This document shows positions 36,714-45,014 of a DNA stretch of 64,000 nucleotides, in pieces. Under the pieces are notes generated by a model. The model saw only the letters and a list, made by a program, of their open reading frames with translations, had not been told where the DNA came from and did not search any database. Origin of the DNA: Clostridium sp. D33t1_170424_F3 (GTDB lineage Bacteria; Bacillota; Clostridia; Oscillospirales; Acutalibacteraceae). Position 1 is the first letter of the stretch. Every line of letters starts with the position of its first letter. The DNA lies in assembly GCF_015667585.1 (NCBI RefSeq), contig NZ_JADPEG010000003.1:124001-188000 (forward strand), in the 5' to 3' direction. A program made the position numbers and the translations under genes.

Positions 36714-38108
36714 ATGGCAGAGACAAAGCGTATGTCGGACAATTATTTGGCAACGGAGCCAATCGGCAAATTGCTCCTGAAGTTTTCCGTTCCCTGCGTG
36801 CTTTCCATGCTGGTGAGCGCGCTGTATAACATCGTGGACCAGATTTTTATCGGGCAGAGCGTCGGGTATCTGGGCAACGCGGCGACCAACGTCGTCTATC
36901 CGTTTACCGTGCTGGCATTGGCCCTTTCCCTGTTGATCGGCGACGGCAGCGCCGCGCTGCTGAGCCTTTCGCTGGGAAGCGGCGATAAAGAAACCGGCAG
37001 CCGGTGCATCGGCAACGGCATTGTGCTGACGGGGCTCACCGGCATACTCCTGATGGCGCTTGGCTTGGCGTTTTCCGATCCCATTTTGCGAATGTTCGGC
37101 GTGACGGAGGCCAGCTACCAATATGCGTGGGACTACCTGCGCATCATTCTGATCGGGATTCCCTTCTATGTCTTCACCTCGGGAATGAATTCCGCCATCC
37201 GAGCGGACGGCGCGCCGGGCTATGCGATGTTCGCCACCGTGCTGGGCGCGGTGCTCAACCTGATTCTGGACCCGGTCGCAATTTTTATACTCCATTGGGG
37301 CGTACAGGGTGCGGCGATTGCGACAGTCGTCGGACAGGTGGCCTCTTGTGTCATGACAGCCTGGTATTTCCGCAAACCCCGGATGATCGTGTTTCACAGG
37401 GCCAGCTTCCGGCCGCGGGGGAGAACCGTCCGCAGGATCGGCCAGTTGGGCGTTTCCAGCTTCATCACGCAGATTGCGATTGTCGTCGTCATCGGTGTGG
37501 CGAACAACATGATTGTCCTGACTGGCGCGCAGTCGGCGTATGGCGCGGACATTCCGCTGTCCGCCGTGGGCATTGTGATGAAGGTGTTCGGTATTGTAAT
37601 CGCGTTTTCCGTGGGGATTGCGGTTGGCGGACAGCCCATCGCGGGATACAACTGCGGCGCGGGAAACCGGCAGCGCGTGTTTGATGTGTACCGCCATATT
37701 ATCGCGGCAAATCTTGTGGTCGGCGCCGTTTCCATGCTGCTGTTTGAGTGCTGCCCGCAGGCAATTGTAAGATTGTTCGGCAACGAAAGCGCGCTGTACA
37801 ACGAATATGCCAGCCTGTGCTTCCGTATCTATTTGGGAGGGATCCTGCTGTGCTGCGTCCAGAAGGCCAGCAGTATCTTTTTGCAGTCCATCGGCAAGCC
37901 GGTCAAGGCAACGGTGCTTTCGCTCTCCCGCGACGTGGTGTTCCTCGTGCCGGGAATCGTGCTTCTGGCGCTGCAATTTGGCGTCACGGGTATGCTGTGG
38001 GCTGCCCCGATTGCCGACGTGCTGGCTTTGATTCTGACGGTTGTGCTGATCGCGTCGGAGTACCGCGCCGCTTTCCACCAAGAGAAAGAGGAACCCGCTT
38101 ATGCATAA
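36714..38108 (+). CDS. MATE-family multidrug/Na+ exporter
   Basis: 464 residues, the usual MATE length, about twelve hydrophobic segments. The start at 36714 has AAAGGAGAG upstream. Typical MATE features: FSVPCVLSMLVSALYNIVDQ in the first helix, GNAATNVVYP, the mid-protein NSAIRADGAPGYAM and LNLILDPVAIF (helix 5 region), and FSVGIAVGGQPIAGYNCGAGN at the start of the second half. It belongs to the DinF/NorM-like branch that exports cationic or aromatic compounds in exchange for Na+ or H+; the actual substrate is unknown. It is preceded directly by structured RNA copy B, which probably controls its expression by terminator read-through. Confidence 0.93.
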   Translation: MAETKRMSDNYLATEPIGKLLLKFSVPCVLSMLVSALYNIVDQIFIGQSVGYLGNAATNVVYPFTVLALALSLLIGDGSAALLSLSLGSGDKETGSRCIGNGIVLTGLTGILLMALGLAFSDPILRMFGVTEASYQYAWDYLRIILIGIPFYVFTSGMNSAIRADGAPGYAMFATVLGAVLNLILDPVAIFILHWGVQGAAIATVVGQVASCVMTAWYFRKPRMIVFHRASFRPRGRTVRRIGQLGVSSFITQIAIVVVIGVANNMIVLTGAQSAYGADIPLSAVGIVMKVFGIVIAFSVGIAVGGQPIAGYNCGAGNRQRVFDVYRHIIAANLVVGAVSMLLFECCPQAIVRLFGNESALYNEYASLCFRIYLGGILLCCVQKASSIFLQSIGKPVKATVLSLSRDVVFLVPGIVLLALQFGVTGMLWAAPIADVLALILTVVLIASEYRAAFHQEKEEPAYA

Positions 38109-38312
38109 ACCGTTCGCATTTATGGGGAGTTAACGGACAAAAGCCCGGAAAAGCGCCTGAAGGAAAAGGACAAAAAGCGCTGTGTTTATTGCAAGCATTA
38201 CACAGGGTACGATTGGGGAGTCGCAAGGGACTATCATCTGACACTGGGCAACAGTGTGATCGGTGTGGAACGCTGTGCGGAGATTATAGTAGGATTTGTG
38301 AGAGATAACTAA
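38109..38312 (+). pseudogene. Start-less reading-frame remnant after MATE
   Basis: In the same frame as MATE, directly after its TAA, 67 sense codons run to a TAA at 38310. They read like real protein (KDKKRCVYCKHYTGYDWG..., ...IGVERCAEIIVGFVRDN), with a CxxC pair and a later Cys. No ATG, GTG or TTG occurs early enough. It may be the 3' remnant of a truncated gene beside the tail cluster; the family is not recognised. Confidence 0.35.
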
Positions 38313-38331
38313 GTTATAAGGGGCTAAAAAC

Positions 38332-38352
38332 AAAAACTGTGCAGTTTTTAAA
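38332..38352 (-). terminator. Terminator of the tail operon
   Basis: On the minus strand AAAAACTGCACAGTTTTT is followed by GTTTTT, about 35 bases after the last fibre gene. Confidence 0.7.
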
Positions 38353-38385
38353 TTGCTGCTTTTAATAGTTATGATATACTAAATT

Positions 38386-38886
38386 CTAAAGATGGTTGCA
38401 TGTTAGATAATAATCCTTGCTGAGAAAAGTTATTTTTACGTCAGGGCTACCAGAGGTAATATGTAAAGTCCAATTTTGTGAAGTGACATTAATGTGAACT
38501 AATGCTTGATTTAAAAAGCCCAACGTATCAAAAGAAATTTGCGTGTAGACGTCTGAGCCGGATCCAGGAGTGGGGGGTAAAAAGCAATCCGGATGGTTGT
38601 ATTGTAATTCATAATACCAAAATACATTTTCACCATTAATCATTACATTTATACTATCCGAATCATTAACAAAATCAACTCTAAAATATATGTCCTGCAT
38701 ATTATTTGAGGACGGAATTTTTATGTCATCTAATTCACTTGATGAATCTTTAATTAGTTCAATCTTTGCCGCGTAAGACCGAAATGTATCACGCTCTGAA
38801 ACAGCTACGCCCTTCGCTGTAATGGCATTTTTAATCGCCGTCTTTGTCTCCGCCAAATGGCGGAGCTTTTCCGCAATCGTTCCCAT
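38386..38886 (-). CDS. Tail fibre / distal tip protein, AT-rich C-terminus
   Basis: 166 residues. The first ~45 (GTIAEKLRHLAETKTAIKNAI...VAVSERDTFRSYAAKIE) match a helical segment common at the start of small Firmicutes phage fibre proteins. The remainder, from about residue 50, is a beta-rich domain of clearly lower GC and no recognised family, probably a receptor-contacting or chaperone-like tip. The start overlaps the stop of the collagen-like fibre gene (TGATG), so the two are coupled. It is the last gene of the operon and a terminator follows. Confidence 0.65.
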   Translation of the reverse strand: MGTIAEKLRHLAETKTAIKNAITAKGVAVSERDTFRSYAAKIELIKDSSSELDDIKIPSSNNMQDIYFRVDFVNDSDSINVMINGENVFWYYELQYNHPDCFLPPTPGSGSDVYTQISFDTLGFLNQALVHINVTSQNWTLHITSGSPDVKITFLSKDYYLTCNHL

Positions 38887-40997
38887 CAGATCACCTCTCC
38901 ATTCAGCGTGTCCAGCACCGTGTTCAAATCTCCCAGAAGGTCAATCCACACGCCGTCCTTCTGAACGGACAGCGTATTGTCCAGGTATCGGATGCCATGT
39001 GCGCCGCCGCTGTTTGTCACAGTGCTTTCCTGGTGGGAAACAGGCGTCGCGCCGATCGCACCGCACATATTTTCAGAAGTTATCCACGAAGGCGCGCCGC
39101 TTGCGCTCTGTGTCAAATACCCCGTTCCAGAGGTTGGCGGGGTCAGCTGTGTCAGCGTTGTGGTGGCGGACGCGTAAACCAATCGGTTGCTGGTCCAGCT
39201 GGTTTTTCCCGTGCCGCCGTTGCTCACGCCGACAGTTCCGTACATATCCGGCCCGTACGGCTTGTTCGCGCCGACCGCAATCCAATACGTGCCGTCGTAC
39301 TGCAAAATCTGCGGCTTGTTGATGGATAGCCAGCTGCTTGCCTGCCCGGACGTCGTGCTGCTGTTTGTGTAGCTGTACCGGCGTTTAATTGTCTTGGCGC
39401 CCAGCTCATTGAGGTTAAGTGTGGGCGAAGTGAATGTGCTTGACGCATGCGGGATCATGGTAATCATCAATCCGGCATACAGGCTGGTTACGCCGTCCAG
39501 CGTGGCGGTATAGGCGGAACCGCTGCCGGAAGTGGTGACAACCGGGGCGGTCGAGGCTCCGCTGGGTCCCTGTGGGCCGGTATCGCCCTTGTCGCCCTTC
39601 GGACCCTGCGGCCCGGTTGCACCTTGTGGTCCTTGCGGCCCAGTCGTACCGATCAAAGAGTTTAACCAACCATATTCCGTTCCGCTGAAGCCGTTGTTCC
39701 GCGCGACCTCATAAGCGGACAGGCCGTCCGCGCCCTTTGGACCGGGCGTCAGCTCCACCTTGTCGATTTCACTGCTGACATATGCTTTCGTCGCATAGGT
39801 GGACAGGTCGATGTCGCCCGCGTTGCCGGTATCGCCCTTCGGGATGCCAAAGTTCAGAACAGGCTGCGCGTCGGTTCCGGTCCGGGTGACGGTGGCCGAT
39901 GCGCCGGGAGAGAGCGTGGTTACCGTCCCGACTGTGATACGCGGCGTAGTTCCCGCGTCTCCCTTGGGTCCCTGTGTACCGGAAGCGCCGGCCGGCCCGG
40001 TTGCGCCTTTTGCACCCTGTGGTCCAGTTGTGCCCTGTAACCCTTGTGCGCCTGTGTTGCCTTTGGGACCCTGCGGCCCGGTGTCTCCCTTTGGACCCTG
40101 CGCACCGGTGGGACCCGCCGGCCCGGTCGCTCCTTTTGCGCCCTGCGGGCCCGTAGCGCCCTTCGGCCCCTGTGCGCCCGCGTCGCCCTTGTCGCCTTTG
40201 GGGCCCTGCGGCCCCGGCGTCAATTCAATTTGTCCGATCTCATTGTCGACATAGCGCTTTGTCGCGTAAAGCGACAGGTCCAGTTCTCCGGCGTTGCCGG
40301 TGTCGCCCTTTTCGCCCTGCGGGATGGCAAAGTTGAAAACAGGGGCCTCTGTGGTGCCTCCCTGCGTCACCGCCGCGCGTTCTCCCGCGGGAAGCGTCGT
40401 CACCGTTCCCACGGAAATCCGCGGCGTAAGGCCGTCCGGACCCGCGGGGCCCGGTTCGCCCCGCGCCAGAATGCCGCTGTCCACCAGGCGGTCGGAGGCG
40501 CTGCTCCAAACCGTCCAGTTGCCGTTATTGCCGATCTGCGGCGCCATGTTGCAGGCGTTCTGCGCGGCGGTTTCCGCTTCGGCCTTCGCCTCCAGAATCC
40601 GCGCCTCAACTTCATCGAAATAGCCGGGCGTCACGTCTGCGAAGACGTCCGTCGCGTTGATGGACTGGTGGACCGCAAAACTGAATTGGTTGCTCTTTTT
40701 GACCTTTTCGTTTTCTCCCAGAACCGCGCGGATCTGCGCCAGCATGAAGCCGTCCGCCGGCATATAGGCGCGCAAAACGTCGCAGTACAGGAGGTTGGTA
40801 TCGCCGCTGGTATTGCGGTTGAGCTGAATGACGCGCTTTTCTCCGTTGATTTCCACGTCCAGACAAAAGCCCCAGCCCGTGTAGTCCGCCATGTCGTCCA
40901 GCAGGAATTCAATGCGATGCACCTTGTCCTCGCCGACATAGCCGATCAGGTAGTCCTCATCTGGCACAACCACAGACCAATCCTTTACAGGAATCAA
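38886..40997 (-). CDS. Collagen-like tail fibre protein
   Basis: 703 residues. An N-terminal baseplate-upper-protein-like domain (about 1-165, ending in a helical VEARILEAKAEAETAAQNA segment) is followed by long Gly-X-Y runs (around 195-210, 260-365 and 455-485) typical of phage collagen-like fibres that trimerise. A ~70-residue unit is duplicated: TPRISVGTVTTLPAGE...ELTPGPQGPKG is repeated as TPRITVGTVTTLSPGA...ELTPGPKGADG. The C-terminal ~200 residues carry SNGGTGKTSWTSNRLVY, shared with the fibre gene at 43886, and probably form the distal receptor region. Located after the lysis genes. Confidence 0.85.
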   Translation of the reverse strand: MIPVKDWSVVVPDEDYLIGYVGEDKVHRIEFLLDDMADYTGWGFCLDVEINGEKRVIQLNRNTSGDTNLLYCDVLRAYMPADGFMLAQIRAVLGENEKVKKSNQFSFAVHQSINATDVFADVTPGYFDEVEARILEAKAEAETAAQNACNMAPQIGNNGNWTVWSSASDRLVDSGILARGEPGPAGPDGLTPRISVGTVTTLPAGERAAVTQGGTTEAPVFNFAIPQGEKGDTGNAGELDLSLYATKRYVDNEIGQIELTPGPQGPKGDKGDAGAQGPKGATGPQGAKGATGPAGPTGAQGPKGDTGPQGPKGNTGAQGLQGTTGPQGAKGATGPAGASGTQGPKGDAGTTPRITVGTVTTLSPGASATVTRTGTDAQPVLNFGIPKGDTGNAGDIDLSTYATKAYVSSEIDKVELTPGPKGADGLSAYEVARNNGFSGTEYGWLNSLIGTTGPQGPQGATGPQGPKGDKGDTGPQGPSGASTAPVVTTSGSGSAYTATLDGVTSLYAGLMITMIPHASSTFTSPTLNLNELGAKTIKRRYSYTNSSTTSGQASSWLSINKPQILQYDGTYWIAVGANKPYGPDMYGTVGVSNGGTGKTSWTSNRLVYASATTTLTQLTPPTSGTGYLTQSASGAPSWITSENMCGAIGATPVSHQESTVTNSGGAHGIRYLDNTLSVQKDGVWIDLLGDLNTVLDTLNGEVI

Positions 40998-41001
40998 GAG
41001 A

Positions 41002-41499
41002 TCACTTCCTTTCTTCTTTCTCGTCGTCCGTCAGGCGATTGCCCGCCGCGTCGACGGAATTTTTACAAACCAGAATCAGCTTCTGCAAAAACGCGGGGAT
41101 GGGCGCGCCCATCGCGCCGGCGTTTTCCACAATGGATCCCAGTTCGGTTAAAATGTACCATACGATCACAACCGGGCAGAACAGCACGGTGTATTGGAAC
41201 GGCAGGGAAACCGCGGGGAGGTGGTTTACCACCAGCCCGATCAGAATATCCGTCAGCAGGGACGCCGCAACCGCGACGATCGATCCCGCCTTGTGCCAGA
41301 TGCCCTCCCGCGCCGCCGCACTGCTCCACACGCCGGACTTGCCCGCCGCCGCGCTGCCCGTGATGTAATCCACCACCATGCAGGCCAGATAGATCACCGC
41401 CAGCCAGCCGAACCAGCCCAGCCATGCGGAAAGCGCCGCCGCCGCTGCCGAGATGGCCGCCTTGATCTCCAGAACCTGTGTTTCATTAAATCGTTCCAT
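41002..41499 (-). CDS. Phage holin, TcdE/holin-4 family
   Basis: 165 residues, three or more hydrophobic helices (LSAWLGWFGWLAVIYLACMVV, SIVAVAASLLTDILIGLVV, YTVLFCPVVIVWYILTE) and the family motif DYITGSAAAGKSGVWSS. Holins of this family make membrane holes that release endolysin; relatives assist toxin export in clostridia (TcdE, UtxA). Its 5' end overlaps the amidase gene by 14 bases. In a tail-only element this pair would release the particles by lysis. Confidence 0.88.
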   Translation of the reverse strand: MERFNETQVLEIKAAISAAAAALSAWLGWFGWLAVIYLACMVVDYITGSAAAGKSGVWSSAAAREGIWHKAGSIVAVAASLLTDILIGLVVNHLPAVSLPFQYTVLFCPVVIVWYILTELGSIVENAGAMGAPIPAFLQKLILVCKNSVDAAGNRLTDDEKEERK

Positions 41500-42220
41500 G
41501 CGTTTCTTCTCCTATCTGTACGGCGAAGAGCCGTTCGCCGTTTGCGTACACGCCGCAGCCCGCACCGGGCGGGCCGATCGCCTTGATCTGAAAATACCAG
41601 TCCCATCCCTGCTGTTTTCCGAACTTTGTCTGCAGCACGGCGCCGTTGCCGACGGTGAAAGCCGGCTTTTGCCAGCTGGTCAGCTTTACCGTGTAAATCT
41701 GCCCCCTGGGGAGGCGCATGTCCATCGTCGTGTCGGACTTGACCGCGCACAGCGCCTGTTTTACCATGTCCAGAAACCGCGGCCAGCCGAGCGCCAGCGT
41801 GCGGTGCGGACAAGTCTTTCCGGAATAGTCCTGATGCTTTGTCACCTGCTCCAGCCCCCAGCCGTACCGCGCCAGGATCGATGCGGTCAGCTCCGCGGCG
41901 TTCTGCTCCGCCAGCAGGAAGCGCGGTCCTCCGCTCTTGGAATAGCAGATCTCAATGGCGATGCCCTGCCGGTTGCCCTTCCCGTTTCCATCGCCCGCGT
42001 GCCAGGCGTTCCGGGTCTCCGGAATCGCCTGGATGGCCTCAATATCGTCCACGGCATAATGAAAAGATACTTTTTGTGTATTGGAACGCATGTAGCGGAC
42101 CTCGTTTTCCGCGCTCGCGTCATTGGCCGTGTTATGAATCACCACGCGGGTGGGGATCATCGTGTAGGGGGCTTTGATCAGGGTCTGATCCTTTGAGAGC
42201 AGGGCCTGGCGGACAATCAC
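41486..42220 (-). CDS. Endolysin: N-acetylmuramoyl-L-alanine amidase (amidase_2) with shared C-terminal module
   Basis: 244 residues from a GTG at 42220 that overlaps the upstream stop (GTGA). Residues 1-155 form a zinc amidase_2/PGRP domain: RVVIHNTAND (first Zn His), SFHYAVDD, NAWHAGDGNGKGN, and HQDYSGKTCPHR supplying the last Zn His and Cys. It cleaves the bond between MurNAc and L-Ala of peptidoglycan. The C-terminal ~83 residues (KSDTTMDMRLPRGQIYTVKL, FTVGNGAVLQTKF, AIGPPGAGCGVY, FAVQIG) are a divergent copy of the module found at the ends of five large host enzymes in this window, at the position where endolysins carry their wall-binding domain. Confidence 0.92.
   Translation of the reverse strand: MIVRQALLSKDQTLIKAPYTMIPTRVVIHNTANDASAENEVRYMRSNTQKVSFHYAVDDIEAIQAIPETRNAWHAGDGNGKGNRQGIAIEICYSKSGGPRFLLAEQNAAELTASILARYGWGLEQVTKHQDYSGKTCPHRTLALGWPRFLDMVKQALCAVKSDTTMDMRLPRGQIYTVKLTSWQKPAFTVGNGAVLQTKFGKQQGWDWYFQIKAIGPPGAGCGVYANGERLFAVQIGEETHGTI
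41492..41740 (-). other. Shared C-terminal module, copy 6 (endolysin)
   Basis: Divergent version. SDTT, LxRGxxYxxK, PxFTVGNGxVLxTxF, YFxxxAxGxPG and GVY are kept. The two end cysteines of the host copies are absent (YTVKL and LFAVQI), although a Cys occurs before GVY. The turn between strands 2 and 3 is shorter. Confidence 0.85.
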
Positions 42221-42477
42221 GCTTCCACCTGTTCGCCGGCGGTTTCCTCCTGATGCTCTTTCAGGAGCATATTAATGTGGTTCTGGGCGCTCTCCTCGAT
42301 GGTCGCGCCAGGATAGGGGGCATTGAGTTTTGTCTGAACGATCCAGTCGGCGCCGTTCTCATTGACAATGATGTAAACCTCATCATTTTTAGAGATCTTG
42401 AGAGACGTCATCGCCTTCTTTGCCGGACAGGAATTGATCGGGGACTGCTTGTCCCAAATTCTGTAAGTCAGTTTCAT
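42217..42477 (-). CDS. Small hypothetical tail-operon protein
   Basis: 86 residues, family not recognised. It has a beta-rich N-terminus (KLTYRIWDKQSP, EVYIIVNENGADWIVQTKLN) and an acidic helical C-terminus (ESAQNHINMLLKEHQEE). It sits where PBSX-type clusters have small XkdW/XkdX-like genes between fibres and lysis genes. The RBS AGGAGGTTAATA is upstream. The stop overlaps the amidase start. Confidence 0.6.
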   Translation of the reverse strand: MKLTYRIWDKQSPINSCPAKKAMTSLKISKNDEVYIIVNENGADWIVQTKLNAPYPGATIEESAQNHINMLLKEHQEETAGEQVEA

Positions 42478-42536
42478 AAATTATTAACCTCCTTATCATT
42501 TTTACTGAACCATTGATTACAGATTTTTTAGGTTCA

Positions 42537-43886
42537 CTAGTTTCTAATTTTTACCCATTGGGTCCCATCTCCAATATAAGTTGGGTATGTTTGGTACTTA
42601 CCATCTTTATAAAACCATACATGATCAAACCAACTCCGCAAGTTTAGCGATTTATCGAGAGATGAATAAAGAATAGCATCATAGTTAATTTTATCTTCTA
42701 TGGCAACTGTGTTTTCGGGTAATGGAGAATTTTTTAACTCAAATGCTGTAACGTTAAGATCGTTCTCATCTGCGGCAATAGAAGTGTTTTTTCGATTATA
42801 GAGTGGGGGAAAAATTAGTAATTGTTCCTTATCAATGCAAGCCATAGAATATCGAAAATATGAATGCGAGTCTTCATGTACAACCGGAGTGAATATTTCT
42901 GTATTGACATTAAAAAGAAAAGTGCTTTTTGTTTGGTTACTGATATCAGTCATAAATATGTTATCTTCCACATTGCAAATGACAGAAAAACTTGCGGGTG
43001 CTGTAATAGAAGTAGAGGTGTTTGTAAGAGTATTATATTTTATAAGAGTTTTGTTGGACGCAAAGTATATATTGTCATCGACAATAGAAATGAAATTCTG
43101 GGATGCATATACAGACGGCAAAGTAGCAACTTTTGTAAATGTTGTTTTAAATCCATCAAGAGATACTTTATATAGTTCAGTTGCGCTGACTACATAAGAT
43201 GATGAAGTCCAGGTAACTGCTTCTAATGCATAAAGAGTGTTTTTGACGCAGCCAATTATAAATTTGTCTTTTGGTATTTTTGTGGTTGTAGAGGTACTAG
43301 AGTCTAGTTCATTACCACTTTTATCTAACTTTTTTGCGAGACAAATTGTATCGCTGTCTTTAATTTCACCATCTTTTTTCTTGTAATATTCAAAATGTGC
43401 AAAAATATAAAAAGAATCGTTATACTCAAAAGCATTTGCACCAGCATAACAGTGCCAGATATAGTTGGAACTTGCAGAATAATGCTCATTGAAAAGCGTT
43501 TGTTTTTCAAATTTTTTAGTTTGCATATTAAATTTATACAAGTACACAATATGATAATATCTTTGAGAGTCCTGAGATACATCATCGAATTCTTGTTCGT
43601 TTGTAACAAAAAATATAGAATTATCTCCAACAAACGGTCTCCATAGAAAGGTAGGATAGTGCAAATATGTATCGCCATAAGTCTCTGAACCCATTAGACA
43701 AGACTTGTATCCAGTAGGGCCTAAAAACTGTCCTAAAAATGAAAAATGTTTACGCATATTACATTTAAATGATGCAGGCCGTTCAGGCATTTGAAGCCAA
43801 ATACCGTCTTTCACATGAGGCTCTTCCGGTTGACAGAAAACATTTACGCTAGCACTGTTTCCTCCGGTTCTTATAATATTTGCCAT
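42537..43886 (-). CDS. Kelch/beta-propeller-like tail tip protein, AT-rich
   Basis: 449 residues. An N-terminal attachment-like segment (SASVNVFCQPEEPHVKDGIW) precedes a series of beta blades of the form 'D..IYFASNKTLIKYNTLTNT', 'DNIFMTD...', 'YHIVYLYKFNMQTKKFEKQ', as in Kelch-type propellers of clostridial phage tails. It is probably a receptor-binding protein. GC content is clearly below that of the flanking tail genes (long A/T runs, AT-ending codons). The start overlaps the upstream stop by one base (TAATG), so the AT-rich body was probably acquired in place without disturbing coupling. Confidence 0.65.
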   Translation of the reverse strand: MANIIRTGGNSASVNVFCQPEEPHVKDGIWLQMPERPASFKCNMRKHFSFLGQFLGPTGYKSCLMGSETYGDTYLHYPTFLWRPFVGDNSIFFVTNEQEFDDVSQDSQRYYHIVYLYKFNMQTKKFEKQTLFNEHYSASSNYIWHCYAGANAFEYNDSFYIFAHFEYYKKKDGEIKDSDTICLAKKLDKSGNELDSSTSTTTKIPKDKFIIGCVKNTLYALEAVTWTSSSYVVSATELYKVSLDGFKTTFTKVATLPSVYASQNFISIVDDNIYFASNKTLIKYNTLTNTSTSITAPASFSVICNVEDNIFMTDISNQTKSTFLFNVNTEIFTPVVHEDSHSYFRYSMACIDKEQLLIFPPLYNRKNTSIAADENDLNVTAFELKNSPLPENTVAIEDKINYDAILYSSLDKSLNLRSWFDHVWFYKDGKYQTYPTYIGDGTQWVKIRN

Positions 43887-44437
43887 TATAAATCCCCCCG
43901 AATAATGATGCGAATGGGAATATCTGTTTCTGGTTTACTTCCCCACGCCTTCAAAACGATAGAGTTAGCCGCCTGCCCTCCGTCCTGAATATTAGCCGCC
44001 TGCAAAGCGTTCAGTTCCTCTTCCGTAATATCCAAGTCAGGCAAAATATCCTGATTGCTGGTCGTTGTCACACCGGCAACCGAAAGCGTGTACGTAAACG
44101 GCGGTGCGCTGCCAACCCACCCGGATGAAAGGAGCGTCTTTTCCAGCGTCGTAGACGGCGCGCTCCAATACGGTGCGCCTGTGGTGTTCTGGCGAAGAAA
44201 AGACCTGGTTTTCGTCGGAGCCGGAACCTGCGTCAGCGTCGTGGAAGAAGACGGATAGATTAAGCGCGACGCCGTCCAGGTTGTCTTTCCTGTACCGCCG
44301 CGCGATACCGCCACGGTGTTGGCGTTCAGTTTCATCTGCGTATCAATTTTGCCCAGGTTTCTATTGTAAACCGTAATGTCGTAAAATTCCGTTTCCAAGG
44401 GCATTTCCAATTTGTAATTACTGGTTTCTATTGCCAT
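43886..44437 (-). CDS. Proximal tail fibre protein
   Basis: 183 residues. The N-terminal SNYKLEMPLETEFYDITVYN...LGKIDTQMK is a typical phage fibre attachment segment in PBSX-like clusters. Residues ~45-95 carry SRGGTGKTTWTASRLIY and TTLTQVPAPT, also present in the collagen-like fibre. The C-terminal 60 residues (TEEELNALQAANIQDGGQAAN) are mixed. It directly follows the DUF2313 gene, the normal place for the first fibre. Confidence 0.75.
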   Translation of the reverse strand: MAIETSNYKLEMPLETEFYDITVYNRNLGKIDTQMKLNANTVAVSRGGTGKTTWTASRLIYPSSSTTLTQVPAPTKTRSFLRQNTTGAPYWSAPSTTLEKTLLSSGWVGSAPPFTYTLSVAGVTTTSNQDILPDLDITEEELNALQAANIQDGGQAANSIVLKAWGSKPETDIPIRIIIRGDL

Positions 44438-45014
44438 TGATCTCTCCTCCTCTGATCTGAATATGTGTGCATTTCTTGCTGTTTAATGCCAGATGCGTCC
44501 ATTTTGCCTGAGCGATTTCCCTGTGCGTCAGATACCGAATATCGTAGGTATACTGCAAATGTGCGGGTTTGATCTCGTCAATCGCGGCGGAAAGATCGTC
44601 CAGCAGCGGCGGAACGCCAATATCTCCAAATTGAATGGTAAAACGATTGGATTCCGGGTACTCCTGAATCATAATGTTGCCGTTGACAAAACTTTCCGCC
44701 AGATTTTGAATCATATCCCGCGTTGTCGTACCCTTCCCGCGCATCTTACTCAAAATTCTGGCACGCCGGTCTTTCTCGCTTTTGGACGGGTCTGTGTCCA
44801 GACCGTAGAGCTTTTCCCAAAGCTTTAATCCCCATGTTGTGGTGTTCACCAGAAGCTGCTGCACAAAGCTGTCGCCCGGCTGTTCTTCCAGCTCTTTCCC
44901 AACGCCCCAGGCCTCCTGCGCCGCGGCAATGGCCGGGTCGATCGTATCCTGCATTTTTTCGGTTTCCGTCTCGCCGTTTCTCTGGTAATAGTCCGGCAAA
45001 AGCTGTTTCATCAT
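44418..45014 (-). CDS. DUF2313 tail protein (XkdU-like, baseplate wedge)
   Basis: 198 residues. The family signature is seen in LLPDYYQRNGETE at the N-terminus, LWEKLYGLDTDPSKSEKDRRARILSKMRGKGTTT in the middle, and the terminal PAHLQYTYDIRYLTHREI, which resembles the T4 gp7/Mu gp48 class of baseplate proteins linking baseplate J to fibres. Its ATGA start overlaps the baseplate J stop. Confidence 0.9.
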   Translation of the reverse strand: MMKQLLPDYYQRNGETETEKMQDTIDPAIAAAQEAWGVGKELEEQPGDSFVQQLLVNTTTWGLKLWEKLYGLDTDPSKSEKDRRARILSKMRGKGTTTRDMIQNLAESFVNGNIMIQEYPESNRFTIQFGDIGVPPLLDDLSAAIDEIKPAHLQYTYDIRYLTHREIAQAKWTHLALNSKKCTHIQIRGGEINGNRNQ

